The notes under the pieces: model-generated
Seen by the model: only the letters and a program-made list of their open reading frames with translations
Database searches by the model: none
Told to the model about the DNA's origin: nothing
Made by a program: the position numbers and the translations under genes
NCBI RefSeq assembly: GCF_000731095.1
Contig: NZ_JMTZ01000052.1
Coordinates: 1 to 57,184 of the forward strand
Source of the DNA: Lysobacter antibioticus
GTDB taxonomy: Bacteria; Pseudomonadota; Gammaproteobacteria; Xanthomonadales; Xanthomonadaceae
Direction: 5' to 3'
Length of the DNA: 57,184 bases
In this document: positions 1-9,911 of the stretch, in pieces
Position numbering within the stretch: the first letter of the stretch is position 1
Layout: each line of letters begins with the position of its first letter

Positions 1-1099
1 GCCGTAGTTGCTGTAGGCCGGCGCGGGGGTCGTAAGCGTCACCGCGATGTCGGGCAAGCCGGTGACGTCGAGCGTGCAGGATTGGTCTTGCTCGTTGAGC
101 AAGGCGATGCCGGTCAGGCAGGTGCCGCTGGTGACGAAGGTATTGGCGGCGATGCCGCCCGGCCGCTGGCTGATCGCTGCGCGGTAGTTGCTGCCGGGCA
201 GCACGTAGATCTCGCTCGCGGTCTGCACGGTGCTGAGGTTGGCGGCGGCATTGGCATGCGGGGTGCGCCCGGCGCCGGTGGTTCCGGCGCCGTTGTCGAG
301 CAAGGTCGCGCCCTGGGTCAGGTTGACCAGCCAACCGCTGCCGCCGCGGGTCTGGTTCCAGGCGAAATCGGTGAAGCTCAGGATCGCCGAGTGGCGTGCC
401 TGCAGCAGGGTGCCGCAATACACGTTGATGCCGTCGTAGCCTTCGCCGCCGGCCTGCATGTACAGGCCCGAGACCAGCGTGGTCGAAGTGTTGCTGCAGA
501 ACGGCCCGCGCGCGACGTGGGCGGGTTGGCCGGCCATGGTCTCGCGCACGCCGACTTCGACGCTGGTCGAGGCGCCGGTGGTCATGCGGACCCAGGAATT
601 GGCGTCGAGCGTGAGCGGGCGGCAGACCAGGTTCAACGAAGAGGACCACGGCGGATATTGGCCGTTCGACCATTCGCGGTCCCAGCCGCCCAACTGGTGT
701 ACCAGCTGATTGGCCGGACAGTAGTTGGTGACCTCGGTGCCGGGCTCGGCATAGGTGCCCGACAGTACGTCCGGGGTGCCGTTCGGATTGCGGTTGACCA
801 CGTTGACGGTAACGCCATTAGTGGTGATGCCGCCGCAGTACAGGCCCACGCGATTGGTCATGCCGCGGGTCGAGCTGATTCCGGCGCTCATCGACTTGTC
901 GCGGTGATAGCCGCCGCGGACGATCGTGCCCGCCTGGCACTGCAGGGCGCCCGAGCCGACGTCGCCTTTATTGGTACCGATGGTGCCGGTCGGAGAGGCT
1001 CCGGCCTGGACGCCGATGCCGGCCTGGGCATGCGCGGTGCCGACCCCGGCTGTCGAGAGGGCGAACAGGCATAGGGGGGCCAAAAATTTTGCCAACATT
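1..1099 (-). CDS. Secreted protein of unknown function, C-terminus cut by window edge
   Basis: The frame opens at an ATG read from 1099 on the minus strand and stays open for 366 codons to the window edge, so the C-terminus is missing. Residues 1-24 form a clear Sec signal peptide (KFLAP, a hydrophobic LCLFALSTAGVG core, then an AHA cleavage site), so the product is exported. The mature part is rich in Gly, Thr, Asn and Ser with several scattered cysteines and no enzyme motif I recognise. The last visible residues (LPDIAVTLTTPAPAYS) look like the start of a DUF11-like or Ig-like surface repeat, but that is a guess from a short segment. A Clp/CRP-like site lies 76-91 bp upstream. It is probably a cell-surface or secreted structural protein. 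Confidence 0.7.
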
Positions 1100-1174
1100 C
1101 GTAGACGATCCTTGCGAGGCTTCGGGCGCCTGTTCGAGCTGGGGCGCCGCCAATGTGATGCAGGTCGCAAAAAA

Positions 1175-1190
1175 TGTGCCATCCATCACA
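1175..1190. promoter_or_regulatory. Clp/CRP-like binding site
   Basis: The 16-bp sequence TGTGCCATCCATCACA matches the CRP/Clp palindrome TGTGA-N6-TCACA at 9 of 10 fixed positions. It is flanked by A-tracts on one side and T-tracts on the other. It lies 76-91 bp upstream of the start of the secreted-protein gene read leftward. Clp is the CRP-family global regulator of Xanthomonas and Lysobacter. Binding here is inferred. Confidence 0.45.
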
Positions 1191-1586
1191 GTTTTTCAGG
1201 AAATCGCTTTCATGTCGGGCCATGGGAGCGGACCGCTGACCGTGCAAGCCCCCTTATTGCGAGCTCGCAAACCTGCCGCTGATGGTCAGTTTCTGACCCT
1301 GAGTAAGGTTGAGAGCCCCGAAGGCCCGTGGCGAACCGCACGGGTCTTGCTCGATCGGGGGCTGCCGAAACCCGGCCTGTACGGCGCGAGTACGGCCGAC
1401 GGCATTCGGTGCCGAGGTCGGCGGCAGCGAACGAAGGGGGCCAGGACAAGGGCGCGATCCTTGCAGCGCGGATGTGCGCGATTTGACACCCGCGCGGTTC
1501 GCACACTACGGTGCGCGTCCCCGTATCACCGCTATTCGGCGGGCCCAGAGGGACAACATGTCTGAGAGTGTAGCCACCCGCTAAAC

Positions 1587-1603
1587 CCTTCGCTTCGCGA
1601 AGG
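1587..1603. repeat. Short hairpin (7-bp stem)
   Basis: CCTTCGC and GCGAAGG form a perfect 7-bp inverted repeat around a 3-nt loop. There is no T-tract beside it and its role is unknown. A second hairpin lies 27 bp downstream. Confidence 0.35.
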
Positions 1604-1629
1604 TGGGTAGACGCGTCGAGTTCGTTCGC

Positions 1630-1648
1630 CATTCGCGCAAAGCGAATG
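1630..1648. repeat. Short hairpin (7-bp stem)
   Basis: CATTCGC and GCGAATG pair perfectly around the loop GCAAA. Together with the preceding hairpin this could be structured leader RNA of a transcript reading toward the GNAT gene, or degenerate intergenic repeat DNA. Confidence 0.3.
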
Positions 1649-2014
1649 CGCGCCGCCGCGTCCGTTTCGGCTGCAACCGACATCAGACATGACTATTTCG
1701 CAAAGAATGCGGCGCGCGCTGTGCGCGTCCGCTCAAGGTGGAGCCATCCGCCATCGCCGCGCCGTCGGCGCGGACTTCATCGCCATCGCCATCGTTTGCC
1801 GCGACGCCTCCTGCGCCCGCCCGCCATGCTGCAGGACTTCGGTCTTGCCTGCGCGGCCGTGCTCGAAACCCTGCAACGGGTTGCCGTCATCGCTCAGCAT
1901 TCCTTGGCGACGGATAGCGCCCCCGCGACACGAGCGTCGGAGGCCGACATGTTGAGCCTGTTGATGTTCAGTCGGGTCTGTCGCCACGAGCCCGCGTGCG
2001 GGCAGGAGAACACC

Positions 2015-2524
2015 ATGCAAATCGAACTGGAAAATGCCGGGCATCATGCCGGTGTAGACGCCGTCACCCGCGCGGCCTTCGCCGGCCACGACGAAGCCGA
2101 ACTGATCGAACGCCTGCGCGCGGACGGATTGGTCCGGCTGTCCCTGGTCGCCATCGGCGGCGAGCGAGTAGTGGGGCATGTGATGTTCACCACCCTGCAT
2201 GTCGTCGTCGACGGATGCCTCGTCGATGCGTTGTGCCTCGCCCCGGTATCGGTGCTGCCGCAATACCAGCGGCGTGGAGTGGGCTCGATGCTGATCCGCG
2301 AGGGGCTCGCGCGTTCGAAAGCGCTGGGGTGCGAAGCCGTCGTAGTACTCGGCCATGCCGCTTACTACCCGCGCTTCGGTTTCTCCGCGGCCCTGGCGAG
2401 CAAACTCGCGGCGCCGTTCGCGGGCGAGTCGTTCATGGCACTCGAATTGGTCGAGGGCGCTCTGAGCGGCGAAGCGGGCGAAGTGGTGTATCCGCCTGCG
2501 TTCGGCATCGACGGCGGCCATTGA
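2015..2524 (+). CDS. GNAT family N-acetyltransferase (YhbS-like)
   Basis: A 169-residue single-domain acetyltransferase. The acetyl-CoA pyrophosphate-binding motif Q-R-R-G-V-G is at residues 85-90, preceded by the beta-4 strand (LCLAPVSVLPQY) and followed by the helix SMLIREGLARSKALG; a YYPRFGF motif near residue 115 is typical of the YhbS/COG3153 group. These enzymes transfer acetyl groups from acetyl-CoA to amines; the substrate here cannot be told. The ATG at 2015 is chosen because GGCAGGAGAA lies 5-14 bp upstream. It is convergent with the next genes and ends just before a strong bidirectional hairpin, so it is probably monocistronic. Confidence 0.85.
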   Translation: MQIELENAGHHAGVDAVTRAAFAGHDEAELIERLRADGLVRLSLVAIGGERVVGHVMFTTLHVVVDGCLVDALCLAPVSVLPQYQRRGVGSMLIREGLARSKALGCEAVVVLGHAAYYPRFGFSAALASKLAAPFAGESFMALELVEGALSGEAGEVVYPPAFGIDGGH

Positions 2525-2539
2525 TCGCGTCGCCATAAA

Positions 2540-2571
2540 GACGAAGCCCACCGCATGCGGTGGGCTTCGTC
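2540..2571. terminator. Bidirectional terminator, perfect 32-bp palindrome
   Basis: The 32 bases are exactly self-complementary, centred on GCATGC. The minus-strand reading is followed by CTTTAT, so it best serves the leftward small-protein genes. It lies between convergent genes and probably ends transcription from both sides. Confidence 0.7.
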
Positions 2572-2614
2572 GTGTCGCGGATCAACGCGGTGTCGATGCG
2601 CCGAGCGCATCGAC

Positions 2615-2872
2615 TCAGGGCTCCCAACCGCAGGTGCTCTTGGCATAGGTGAAGTAGCGGGTGCGTTCGCCCCACTGGAAGGGCTCGCCGCAATGGCCGT
2701 AGCCCATGCCGCCGACTTCGACCGTGCGGGTCGCGTCGGAGTAGTAGGTGAAGACATAACCTTCGCCGGGGCCGGGATAGGGCAGTGCGGCGGCGGCCAG
2801 CGACACGACCATACCGGCCGCGAGCAGGAACAACGACAGCTTCTTCTTCAGCGGTTTGCTGGTTGCGGACAT
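2615..2872 (-). CDS. Small exported protein, DUF6289-like (copy 1)
   Basis: An 85-residue protein with a basic N-terminus (KPLKKK) and a hydrophobic stretch (LSLFLLAAGMVVSLAAAA) ending in an Ala-rich cleavage region, so it should be exported. The mature part of about 55 residues has the pattern YYSDATRTVEVGG, a Cys followed by GEPFQWG, and a final Cys close to the C-terminus, giving two cysteines that could form a disulphide. I associate this layout with the DUF6289 family of small xanthomonad proteins; function is unknown. The start at 2872 has AAGGAGAA at proper spacing. The neighbouring gene at 2977-3231 encodes a close paralog, so this is a tandem duplication. Confidence 0.75.
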   Translation of the reverse strand: MSATSKPLKKKLSLFLLAAGMVVSLAAAALPYPGPGEGYVFTYYSDATRTVEVGGMGYGHCGEPFQWGERTRYFTYAKSTCGWEP

Positions 2873-2976
2873 CGGAGTTCTCCTTGAGGCCCGTGCGCGG
2901 CGCGCAGCGGATCCAGCCCGCTCGCGGCGGGCTGGATCGGTCTGTGATTCGCGCAGTGAGCGGCCGAGGCGGCCGG

Positions 2977-3231
2977 TCAGGGCAGCGGGTGGCAGGTGGT
3001 CTTGTAGTAGGTCGAGTACGAGGTCATGCGGCCCCACTGGAAGGGCTCGCCGCAGTAACCATAGGAACGACCGCCGACTTCGACCGTGCGCGATGCGTCG
3101 GAGTAGAACGTGAAGGTGTAGCTCTCGCCCGGACCGGCGTGCGGCAGGGCCATTGCGGCCAGCGAGACGAGCATGCCGGCGGCGAGCAGGAACAGCGATT
3201 TCTTCTTGAGCTGCTTCTTCGACTGGAACAT
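2977..3231 (-). CDS. Small exported protein, DUF6289-like (copy 2)
   Basis: An 84-residue paralog of the preceding small protein. It shares the KKQLKKKSLFLLAAGMLVSLAA leader type, the GPGESYTFTFYSDASRTVEVGG block, the Cys-GEPFQWG motif and a Cys near the end (TTCHPLP). The match covers the whole length, with most differences in the last 15 residues. AGGGAGAG precedes the ATG at 3231. The two genes point the same way and are about 100 bp apart, so they may be co-transcribed with copy 2 first. The conserved leader and two-cysteine mature region suggest a small envelope or secreted peptide; no activity can be assigned. Confidence 0.75.
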   Translation of the reverse strand: MFQSKKQLKKKSLFLLAAGMLVSLAAMALPHAGPGESYTFTFYSDASRTVEVGGRSYGYCGEPFQWGRMTSYSTYYKTTCHPLP

Positions 3232-3360
3232 CAGGACTCTCCCTTGTGCCTGTGGGCTCCGGATAAGCCGGAGTCCCCCGGTTCTACACGAAACCGGCGC
3301 ATCGCCGCGACGCAGGCCACGGCTGCGAAGTCGGAATCGTGACGGGCTTCCTGATGCGGG

Positions 3361-3630
3361 TCAGGCTTCGGGCACGTAGCCGTCCGGCTTGGCCGCGCCG
3401 CCGCCGAACAGGAATTTCTCCATTTCGCCTTCGAGGAAGGCGCGGTGCTTGGGGTCGAGCGGCGACAGCCGGTTCTCGTTGATCAGCATGGTCTGGTGCG
3501 CAAGCCATGCGGCCCAGGCCGGCTTGCCGACATGAGCGAACACGCGCTTGCCCAACTCGCCGGGCCAGGGCACGAAATCCAGGCCTTCGGCCTCGCGTTG
3601 TTCGTACTCGCAGAAAACGGTGCGGCTCAT
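3361..3630 (-). CDS. yggX: Probable Fe(2+)-trafficking protein YggX
   Basis: An 89-residue cytoplasmic protein with the family signature: MSRTVFC at the N-terminus with the conserved Cys7, then LPG-like [24 protein letters not shown] and [19 protein letters not shown]. YggX proteins protect Fe-S enzymes from oxidative damage and influence labile iron. Length is as usual for the family. It lies downstream of mutY (67-bp gap), the same mutY-yggX order as in E. coli; MutY is itself a 4Fe-4S enzyme. The start at 3630 is chosen by alignment to the family N-terminus; AGGA lies upstream. Confidence 0.95.
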   Translation of the reverse strand: MSRTVFCEYEQREAEGLDFVPWPGELGKRVFAHVGKPAWAAWLAHQTMLINENRLSPLDPKHRAFLEGEMEKFLFGGGAAKPDGYVPEA

Positions 3631-3697
3631 GGGGAAAGTCCTGGACGGTAGTGGAATGTGGGGGAGCGCCGCTGCGGTCGCCCGCATCGGCGCGGCG

Positions 3698-4813
3698 TTA
3701 CAGCGATTCGATCAGTTTGCGGATCGGCGCCGGAATGCCGAGGACGGCGAGTTCGGCGCGTTCGAACCAGCGCAGGTCGTCATTGTCGCGCACGCCGTTG
3801 CGCAAGGCGACCGGGCGCCAGCGCCGCGGCTGCAGTTCGAGTTTGTAATGACTGAAGGCGTGCGCGATCGGCGCCAGTTCCTCGCCGTCGGCGAACTCGC
3901 CGCTGACGTGCGCGGCGAACCATTGCGCCGCGCCGTCCTCGTCGTCGCTTTGCGGCAAGGTCCACAACGACGCCCAGATGCCCGCCGGCGGACGGCGTTG
4001 CAACAGCACCCGGTTTTTGCGGTCGAGCAGCCACAGCACCTGTGCGTGGCGTTGCGGCGCGACCTTGCCGGGCTTCGGCGTCGGCAGTTCGGCGACTCGG
4101 CCTTCGATGCGCGCGACGCAATCGTGTTGCAGCGGACACAGGATGCAGGACGGGTCGCTGCGCGTGCACAGGGTCGCGCCCAGGTCCATCTGCGCCTGGG
4201 TGTAGTCGGTCATGCGCGCATGCGGCAGATGCGATTCGGCCAGCGCCCACAACTGGCGTTCGATCGCCGGCAGGCCCGGATAACCGGCGATGCCGTGATA
4301 ACGGCTCAACACGCGTTTGACGTTGCCGTCGAGGATGGCGTGGCGGTCGTCCCAGGCTTGCGAAAGAATCGCCGCGGCGGTGCTGCGGCCGATGCCGGGC
4401 AGCGCGGTGAGGGCATCGATATCGCGCGGCAGGTCGCCGCCGTGGCGTTCGACGCAAAGCTTGGCGGTCGCATGCAGATTGCGCGCGCGAGCGTAATAGC
4501 CCAGACCCGACCACAGGCCGAGCACGGTATCCAGCGAGGCTGCGGCCAGCGCAGGCAAGGTCGGCAGGGTGTCGACGAAACGCTCGAAGAACGGCGCCGC
4601 GGTCTTGACCTGGGTCTGTTGCAGCATGATCTCCGACAGCCACACCCGGTACGGCGTGCGCGGATGCTGCCAAGGCAGGTCGTGGCGGCCGCTGACGTCG
4701 AACCAGGCCAACAGGCGGTTGGCGTAGGCGTCGTCGCCGGCGTCGGCGCTGTTGCTGGCTGCGGCCACCGCTGCGGTCTTGCCCGTGCGTGGTTTCGTTG
4801 CGCGCTGCTTCAT
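3698..4813 (-). CDS. mutY: A/G-specific adenine glycosylase MutY
   Basis: A 371-residue DNA repair enzyme that removes adenine mispaired with 8-oxoguanine. The catalytic glutamate motif [10 protein letters not shown], the helix-hairpin-helix [14 protein letters not shown], the catalytic Asp in [11 protein letters not shown] and the iron-sulphur loop C-x6-C-x2-C-x5-C ([17 protein letters not shown]) are all present, followed by a C-terminal NUDIX-like domain that reads 8-oxoG. About 25 Ala/Lys/Thr-rich residues precede the usual N-terminus. The ATG at 4813 is the last of four ATGs spaced exactly 14 bp apart and overlaps the stop codon of the preceding five-codon mini-ORF, so translation is probably coupled to the upstream gene. 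Confidence 0.97.
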   Translation of the reverse strand: MKQRATKPRTGKTAAVAAASNSADAGDDAYANRLLAWFDVSGRHDLPWQHPRTPYRVWLSEIMLQQTQVKTAAPFFERFVDTLPTLPALAAASLDTVLGLWSGLGYYARARNLHATAKLCVERHGGDLPRDIDALTALPGIGRSTAAAILSQAWDDRHAILDGNVKRVLSRYHGIAGYPGLPAIERQLWALAESHLPHARMTDYTQAQMDLGATLCTRSDPSCILCPLQHDCVARIEGRVAELPTPKPGKVAPQRHAQVLWLLDRKNRVLLQRRPPAGIWASLWTLPQSDDEDGAAQWFAAHVSGEFADGEELAPIAHAFSHYKLELQPRRWRPVALRNGVRDNDDLRWFERAELAVLGIPAPIRKLIESL

Positions 4814-4855
4814 GCAGGTAACTTCATGCAGATGACTTCATACGGGTGACTTCAT
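4814..4855 (-). repeat. Three 14-bp tandem repeats, each an overlapping five-codon mini-ORF before mutY
   Basis: Read on the minus strand, the AsmA-like gene's stop TGA overlaps an ATG at 4855. From there the 14-bp units ATGAAGTCACCCGT, ATGAAGTCATCTGC and ATGAAGTTACCTGC follow without a gap, leading to the mutY ATG at 4813. Each ATG opens a frame of five sense codons (MKSPV, MKSSA, MKLPA) whose TGA overlaps the next ATG as ATGA. Ribosomes leaving the AsmA-like gene could therefore stop and restart four times before entering mutY. The layout is read directly; its use in translation is inferred. Confidence 0.8.
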
Positions 4856-6198
4856 TCGAGCGGGCGAGTCGCGGCCGGCTTCGGCGCGGGTTGGGATGGC
4901 GCTGCCGTCGGCGGAGCGGCGGCTGGCGTCGTCGTCGCGTCGTCGTCTTGTTCGATTTCGATCTCGACCCCTTCGAGCGTGGCGCCGGACACTTCGATCC
5001 GCGGTGTGCTCAAGCGGCCGCTCAACGGCGGCAGCAGCGAGCCTTGTGCGCTCGCGTCGACCCAGGCCAATACCGCCGGCAGGCGGAAGCGGCCATCGAA
5101 GCGAGTCTGGTCGCGTTGCAGGCGCAGCGCGCTGTCGCCGGAAAAATCGGCCGGGCCGTCGTAGTCGAGCACGAACGGCAACGGCGATTTCGACTGCCCC
5201 AACGGTGGCGGCAGCGCAGGCCAGGCTTCGGGCCATTGCGCCAGTACGCCGTCGAGATGCAGTCGCGTGCCATCGCCGAAGGCGAAGCGCCCGCTGGCGT
5301 CGAGCTGCGGGATCGCATCTTTGCCGCGCAAGGCGGCGCCGAGCGGCGCCAGGGACAGGGCGGCATCGCGATAGCGCAGCGGCCCGGCCAGGCCGAACAC
5401 GAACGGCAGATCGGTGTCGCCGGCGCGGTAGCGCGCGTGGGCGCCCAGGCGCAGACGATCGAGGCCGAGGCCGTCGTCGCCCGAATGCAACAGGGCGCCG
5501 AGGCGGATCCGCATCGGCAGGGCCCAATCCTTGGCCTGCACGCTGACGCCGCCGGACAAGCCGAGGCCACGCGCCAGCGCGGGACGTTGCAGCGTCGCGG
5601 CGAGATCGAACGGAACCTGCACGCCATCGCTGAGCACGCGTCCGCCGATGCGCGCCCGCAGCAGCCGCTGCGGATGCAATTCGGGCGAGGACAGCGAGAT
5701 CTGCTCGATCGACCAACCCACGCCTACGACGCGGCCGCGCACGATGCGCAGGCCGTCGCTCAGGCTCGGCATACGCAAGGGTTCGGTCGAAGGCGGGCGT
5801 GTCGCCAGCCAGCGTTGCAATGCGGCGATATCGAGTTGCGGGGCATCGAGTTCGACCCGTTCCACGTCGAGCACGGCGCCGGCGGCGCGGATCGTGCGCC
5901 ACGGCAGGGCGAGATAGACGCGTTCGGCGCGCAGCAGCGGCGCGGCCGCACCGGGTTGGCGTACGACCAGGTCGCGCACCACCAGCATCGGCGTGCCGCG
6001 CAAGCGGTATTCGCTGGCGCCGCTGGCGCTGAGCTCAAGCCCCAGCGGCTTGCCGACCTGGCTCAGCAAGATGCCGCTGACCTGGCTGGGCTGCGACACC
6101 CAGCGTAGGGCGAGCGCGGCGACCAACAGCACGATCGCGACGATCGCGATCCGCTTGCGCGAACGGCGCGCCGGGGCGGCCGTGGTCGTCGCGGGCAT
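4852..6198 (-). CDS. AsmA-like single-pass membrane protein
   Basis: A 448-residue protein with a short basic cytoplasmic N-terminus (residues 1-16), one transmembrane segment at about 17-36 and a long periplasmic part rich in beta-strand patterns. The segment after the TM (PSQVSGILLSQVGKPLGLELSASGASEYRLRG) resembles AsmA-type proteins, which act in outer-membrane biogenesis or lipid transport. The C-terminal 30 residues are a low-complexity Ala/Pro/Thr tail. It begins 14 bp after ftsY and its stop codon overlaps the first mini-ORF before mutY, so it sits inside an ftsY-mutY-yggX operon. No SD sequence is obvious before the ATG at 6198; coupling to ftsY is possible. The family assignment is moderate. 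Confidence 0.8.
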   Translation of the reverse strand: MPATTTAAPARRSRKRIAIVAIVLLVAALALRWVSQPSQVSGILLSQVGKPLGLELSASGASEYRLRGTPMLVVRDLVVRQPGAAAPLLRAERVYLALPWRTIRAAGAVLDVERVELDAPQLDIAALQRWLATRPPSTEPLRMPSLSDGLRIVRGRVVGVGWSIEQISLSSPELHPQRLLRARIGGRVLSDGVQVPFDLAATLQRPALARGLGLSGGVSVQAKDWALPMRIRLGALLHSGDDGLGLDRLRLGAHARYRAGDTDLPFVFGLAGPLRYRDAALSLAPLGAALRGKDAIPQLDASGRFAFGDGTRLHLDGVLAQWPEAWPALPPPLGQSKSPLPFVLDYDGPADFSGDSALRLQRDQTRFDGRFRLPAVLAWVDASAQGSLLPPLSGRLSTPRIEVSGATLEGVEIEIEQDDDATTTPAAAPPTAAPSQPAPKPAATRPLE

Positions 6199-6212
6199 GG
6201 CGAGGCCGTGCC

Positions 6213-7544
6213 TCAGCCGCCCAGTGCTTCAGGCAACAGGGCGTCGACGAAGGCCTCGGCATCGAACACGCGCAGATCCTCGGGGCGTTCGCCGATGCCT
6301 GCGAAACGGATCGGAATGCCGAACTCGCGGGCGAGCGCGAACACCACGCCGCCCTTGGCGGTGCCGTCGAGCTTGGTCACCACCAGGCCGGTGACACCGA
6401 CCGCGGCGTGGAACTGGCGCAACTGCGACAGCGCGTTCTGGCCGGTGGTGCCGTCGATGACCATCAGCACTTCGTGCGGCGCGGTGGTGTCGACCTTGGC
6501 CAGCACGCGGCGGATCTTGCCGAGTTCGGCCATCAGCCCCTGTTGCGTGTGCAGGCGGCCGGCGGTGTCGGCGATCAGCACCTGGGTACCGCGCGCCTTG
6601 GCCGCCTGCAAGGCGTCGAACGCGACCGAGGCGGCATCGGCGTTCTGGCCCTGGGCGACCACCGGCACGCCGTTGCGTTCGCCCCAGGCCTGCAACTGCG
6701 CGACCGCGGCGGCGCGGAAGGTGTCGCCGGCGGCGAGCATCAGCGGGCGGTTCTCGTCGCGGAAACGCTTGGCCAACTTGCCGATGGTGGTGGTCTTGCC
6801 GACGCCGTTGACGCCGACCGTCAGCACCACGAAAGGCTTGGCCTGGGTATCGATGACCAGCGGCTTGGCGACCGGCTGCAGCATCGCGATCAGGTCCGTG
6901 CGCAAAGCCGCGAGCAGGGCGTTGGCGTCGGCGAACTCGCGCGACTTCATGCGCTTGCGCAGGCTTTCGACCAACTGGGTGGTGGCGGTGACGCCGACGT
7001 CGGCGGTGATCAGCGCGGTTTCGATCTCGTCGAGCAGGTCGTCGTCCAGGCGCGGGTTGCGCGAGAACAGGCCGCCGAAGCTGCGCGCGAACACGCTGCC
7101 GCGCAAACGCTCGCGCCAGCCGGACTTGCCCGCGGCGGCGGCGGGCTTGTCGATGTAGTCGGCCGGGGCGGATTCGCCAGGTACCGAGATGACCGTGGTG
7201 GATGCGGTTACCGGTGTTGCCGCGGGCGCCACGGGCAAGGGCGGCTCGACTTCGAGCGCGGCGGCCAGCACTTCGGCCGGCACCGGCGGCTCGACGGCAA
7301 CTGGTTCGACGGGAGCCGGCTTGACGGAAGCCGGCGCGACGGCAGGCGGTGCGGCGGCAGGCGGCTGCGGCGCAGGCGGCTCGACCGCGGCCGGCGTCGC
7401 TGCGGGCGCTTCGGCCGGCGGTGCGGCCGGCTCGGGCCGCGCGTTGGGAAACGCGGCGGCCAGCTCTTCGGTGGTGAAACGGCGCTCGGAAGACGAGCTT
7501 CCGCCGGCGGTTTCGGGTTTCTTGCGGCGAAAAAAACTGACCAT
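6213..7544 (-). CDS. ftsY: Signal recognition particle receptor FtsY
   Basis: A 443-residue SRP GTPase that docks ribosome-SRP complexes at the inner membrane. The NG domain shows the P-loop GVNGVGKT (residues 244-251), DTAGRLHTQ and TKLDGTAKGG. The N-terminus MVSFFRRKK is the usual amphipathic membrane-targeting start; a further in-frame ATG at 7592 is less likely since the family starts at MVSFFRR. The A domain (about residues 38-115) is unusual in being almost wholly Pro, Ala, Val and Glu, not mainly acidic as in E. coli. It is transcribed divergently from rsmD and heads an operon with the AsmA-like gene, mutY and yggX. Confidence 0.96.
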   Translation of the reverse strand: MVSFFRRKKPETAGGSSSSERRFTTEELAAAFPNARPEPAAPPAEAPAATPAAVEPPAPQPPAAAPPAVAPASVKPAPVEPVAVEPPVPAEVLAAALEVEPPLPVAPAATPVTASTTVISVPGESAPADYIDKPAAAAGKSGWRERLRGSVFARSFGGLFSRNPRLDDDLLDEIETALITADVGVTATTQLVESLRKRMKSREFADANALLAALRTDLIAMLQPVAKPLVIDTQAKPFVVLTVGVNGVGKTTTIGKLAKRFRDENRPLMLAAGDTFRAAAVAQLQAWGERNGVPVVAQGQNADAASVAFDALQAAKARGTQVLIADTAGRLHTQQGLMAELGKIRRVLAKVDTTAPHEVLMVIDGTTGQNALSQLRQFHAAVGVTGLVVTKLDGTAKGGVVFALAREFGIPIRFAGIGERPEDLRVFDAEAFVDALLPEALGG

Positions 7545-7599
7545 TCGGGAGGCTGGGGGCGAGAAGGCGCGAGGATGCGCGAGAATGTGCACATGCTAG

Positions 7600-8841
<1,242 letters not shown>

Positions 8842-8870
8842 CCACCAAACAAACATCCAAGGGGCAAACG

Positions 8871-9906
<1,036 letters not shown>

Positions 9907-9911
9907 ACACG

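Larger units (their letters stand above)
1100..2014. other. Long intergenic region without a convincing gene
   Basis: This 915-bp gap lies between two divergently read genes. It contains a Clp/CRP-like palindrome near its left end and two short hairpins near 1.6 kb. Open frames run through it on both strands, but none has a ribosome-binding site, a recognisable domain or coding-like composition, so I call none. The part near 1150-1210 is clearly richer in A/T than its surroundings, as expected for the promoter of the left-hand secreted-protein gene. Confidence 0.5.

Noticed and set aside
1210-1683. A 157-codon minus-strand open frame in the left intergenic region
   Set aside because: No ribosome-binding site or recognisable protein pattern; Arg/Ala-rich, as expected for random high-GC DNA.
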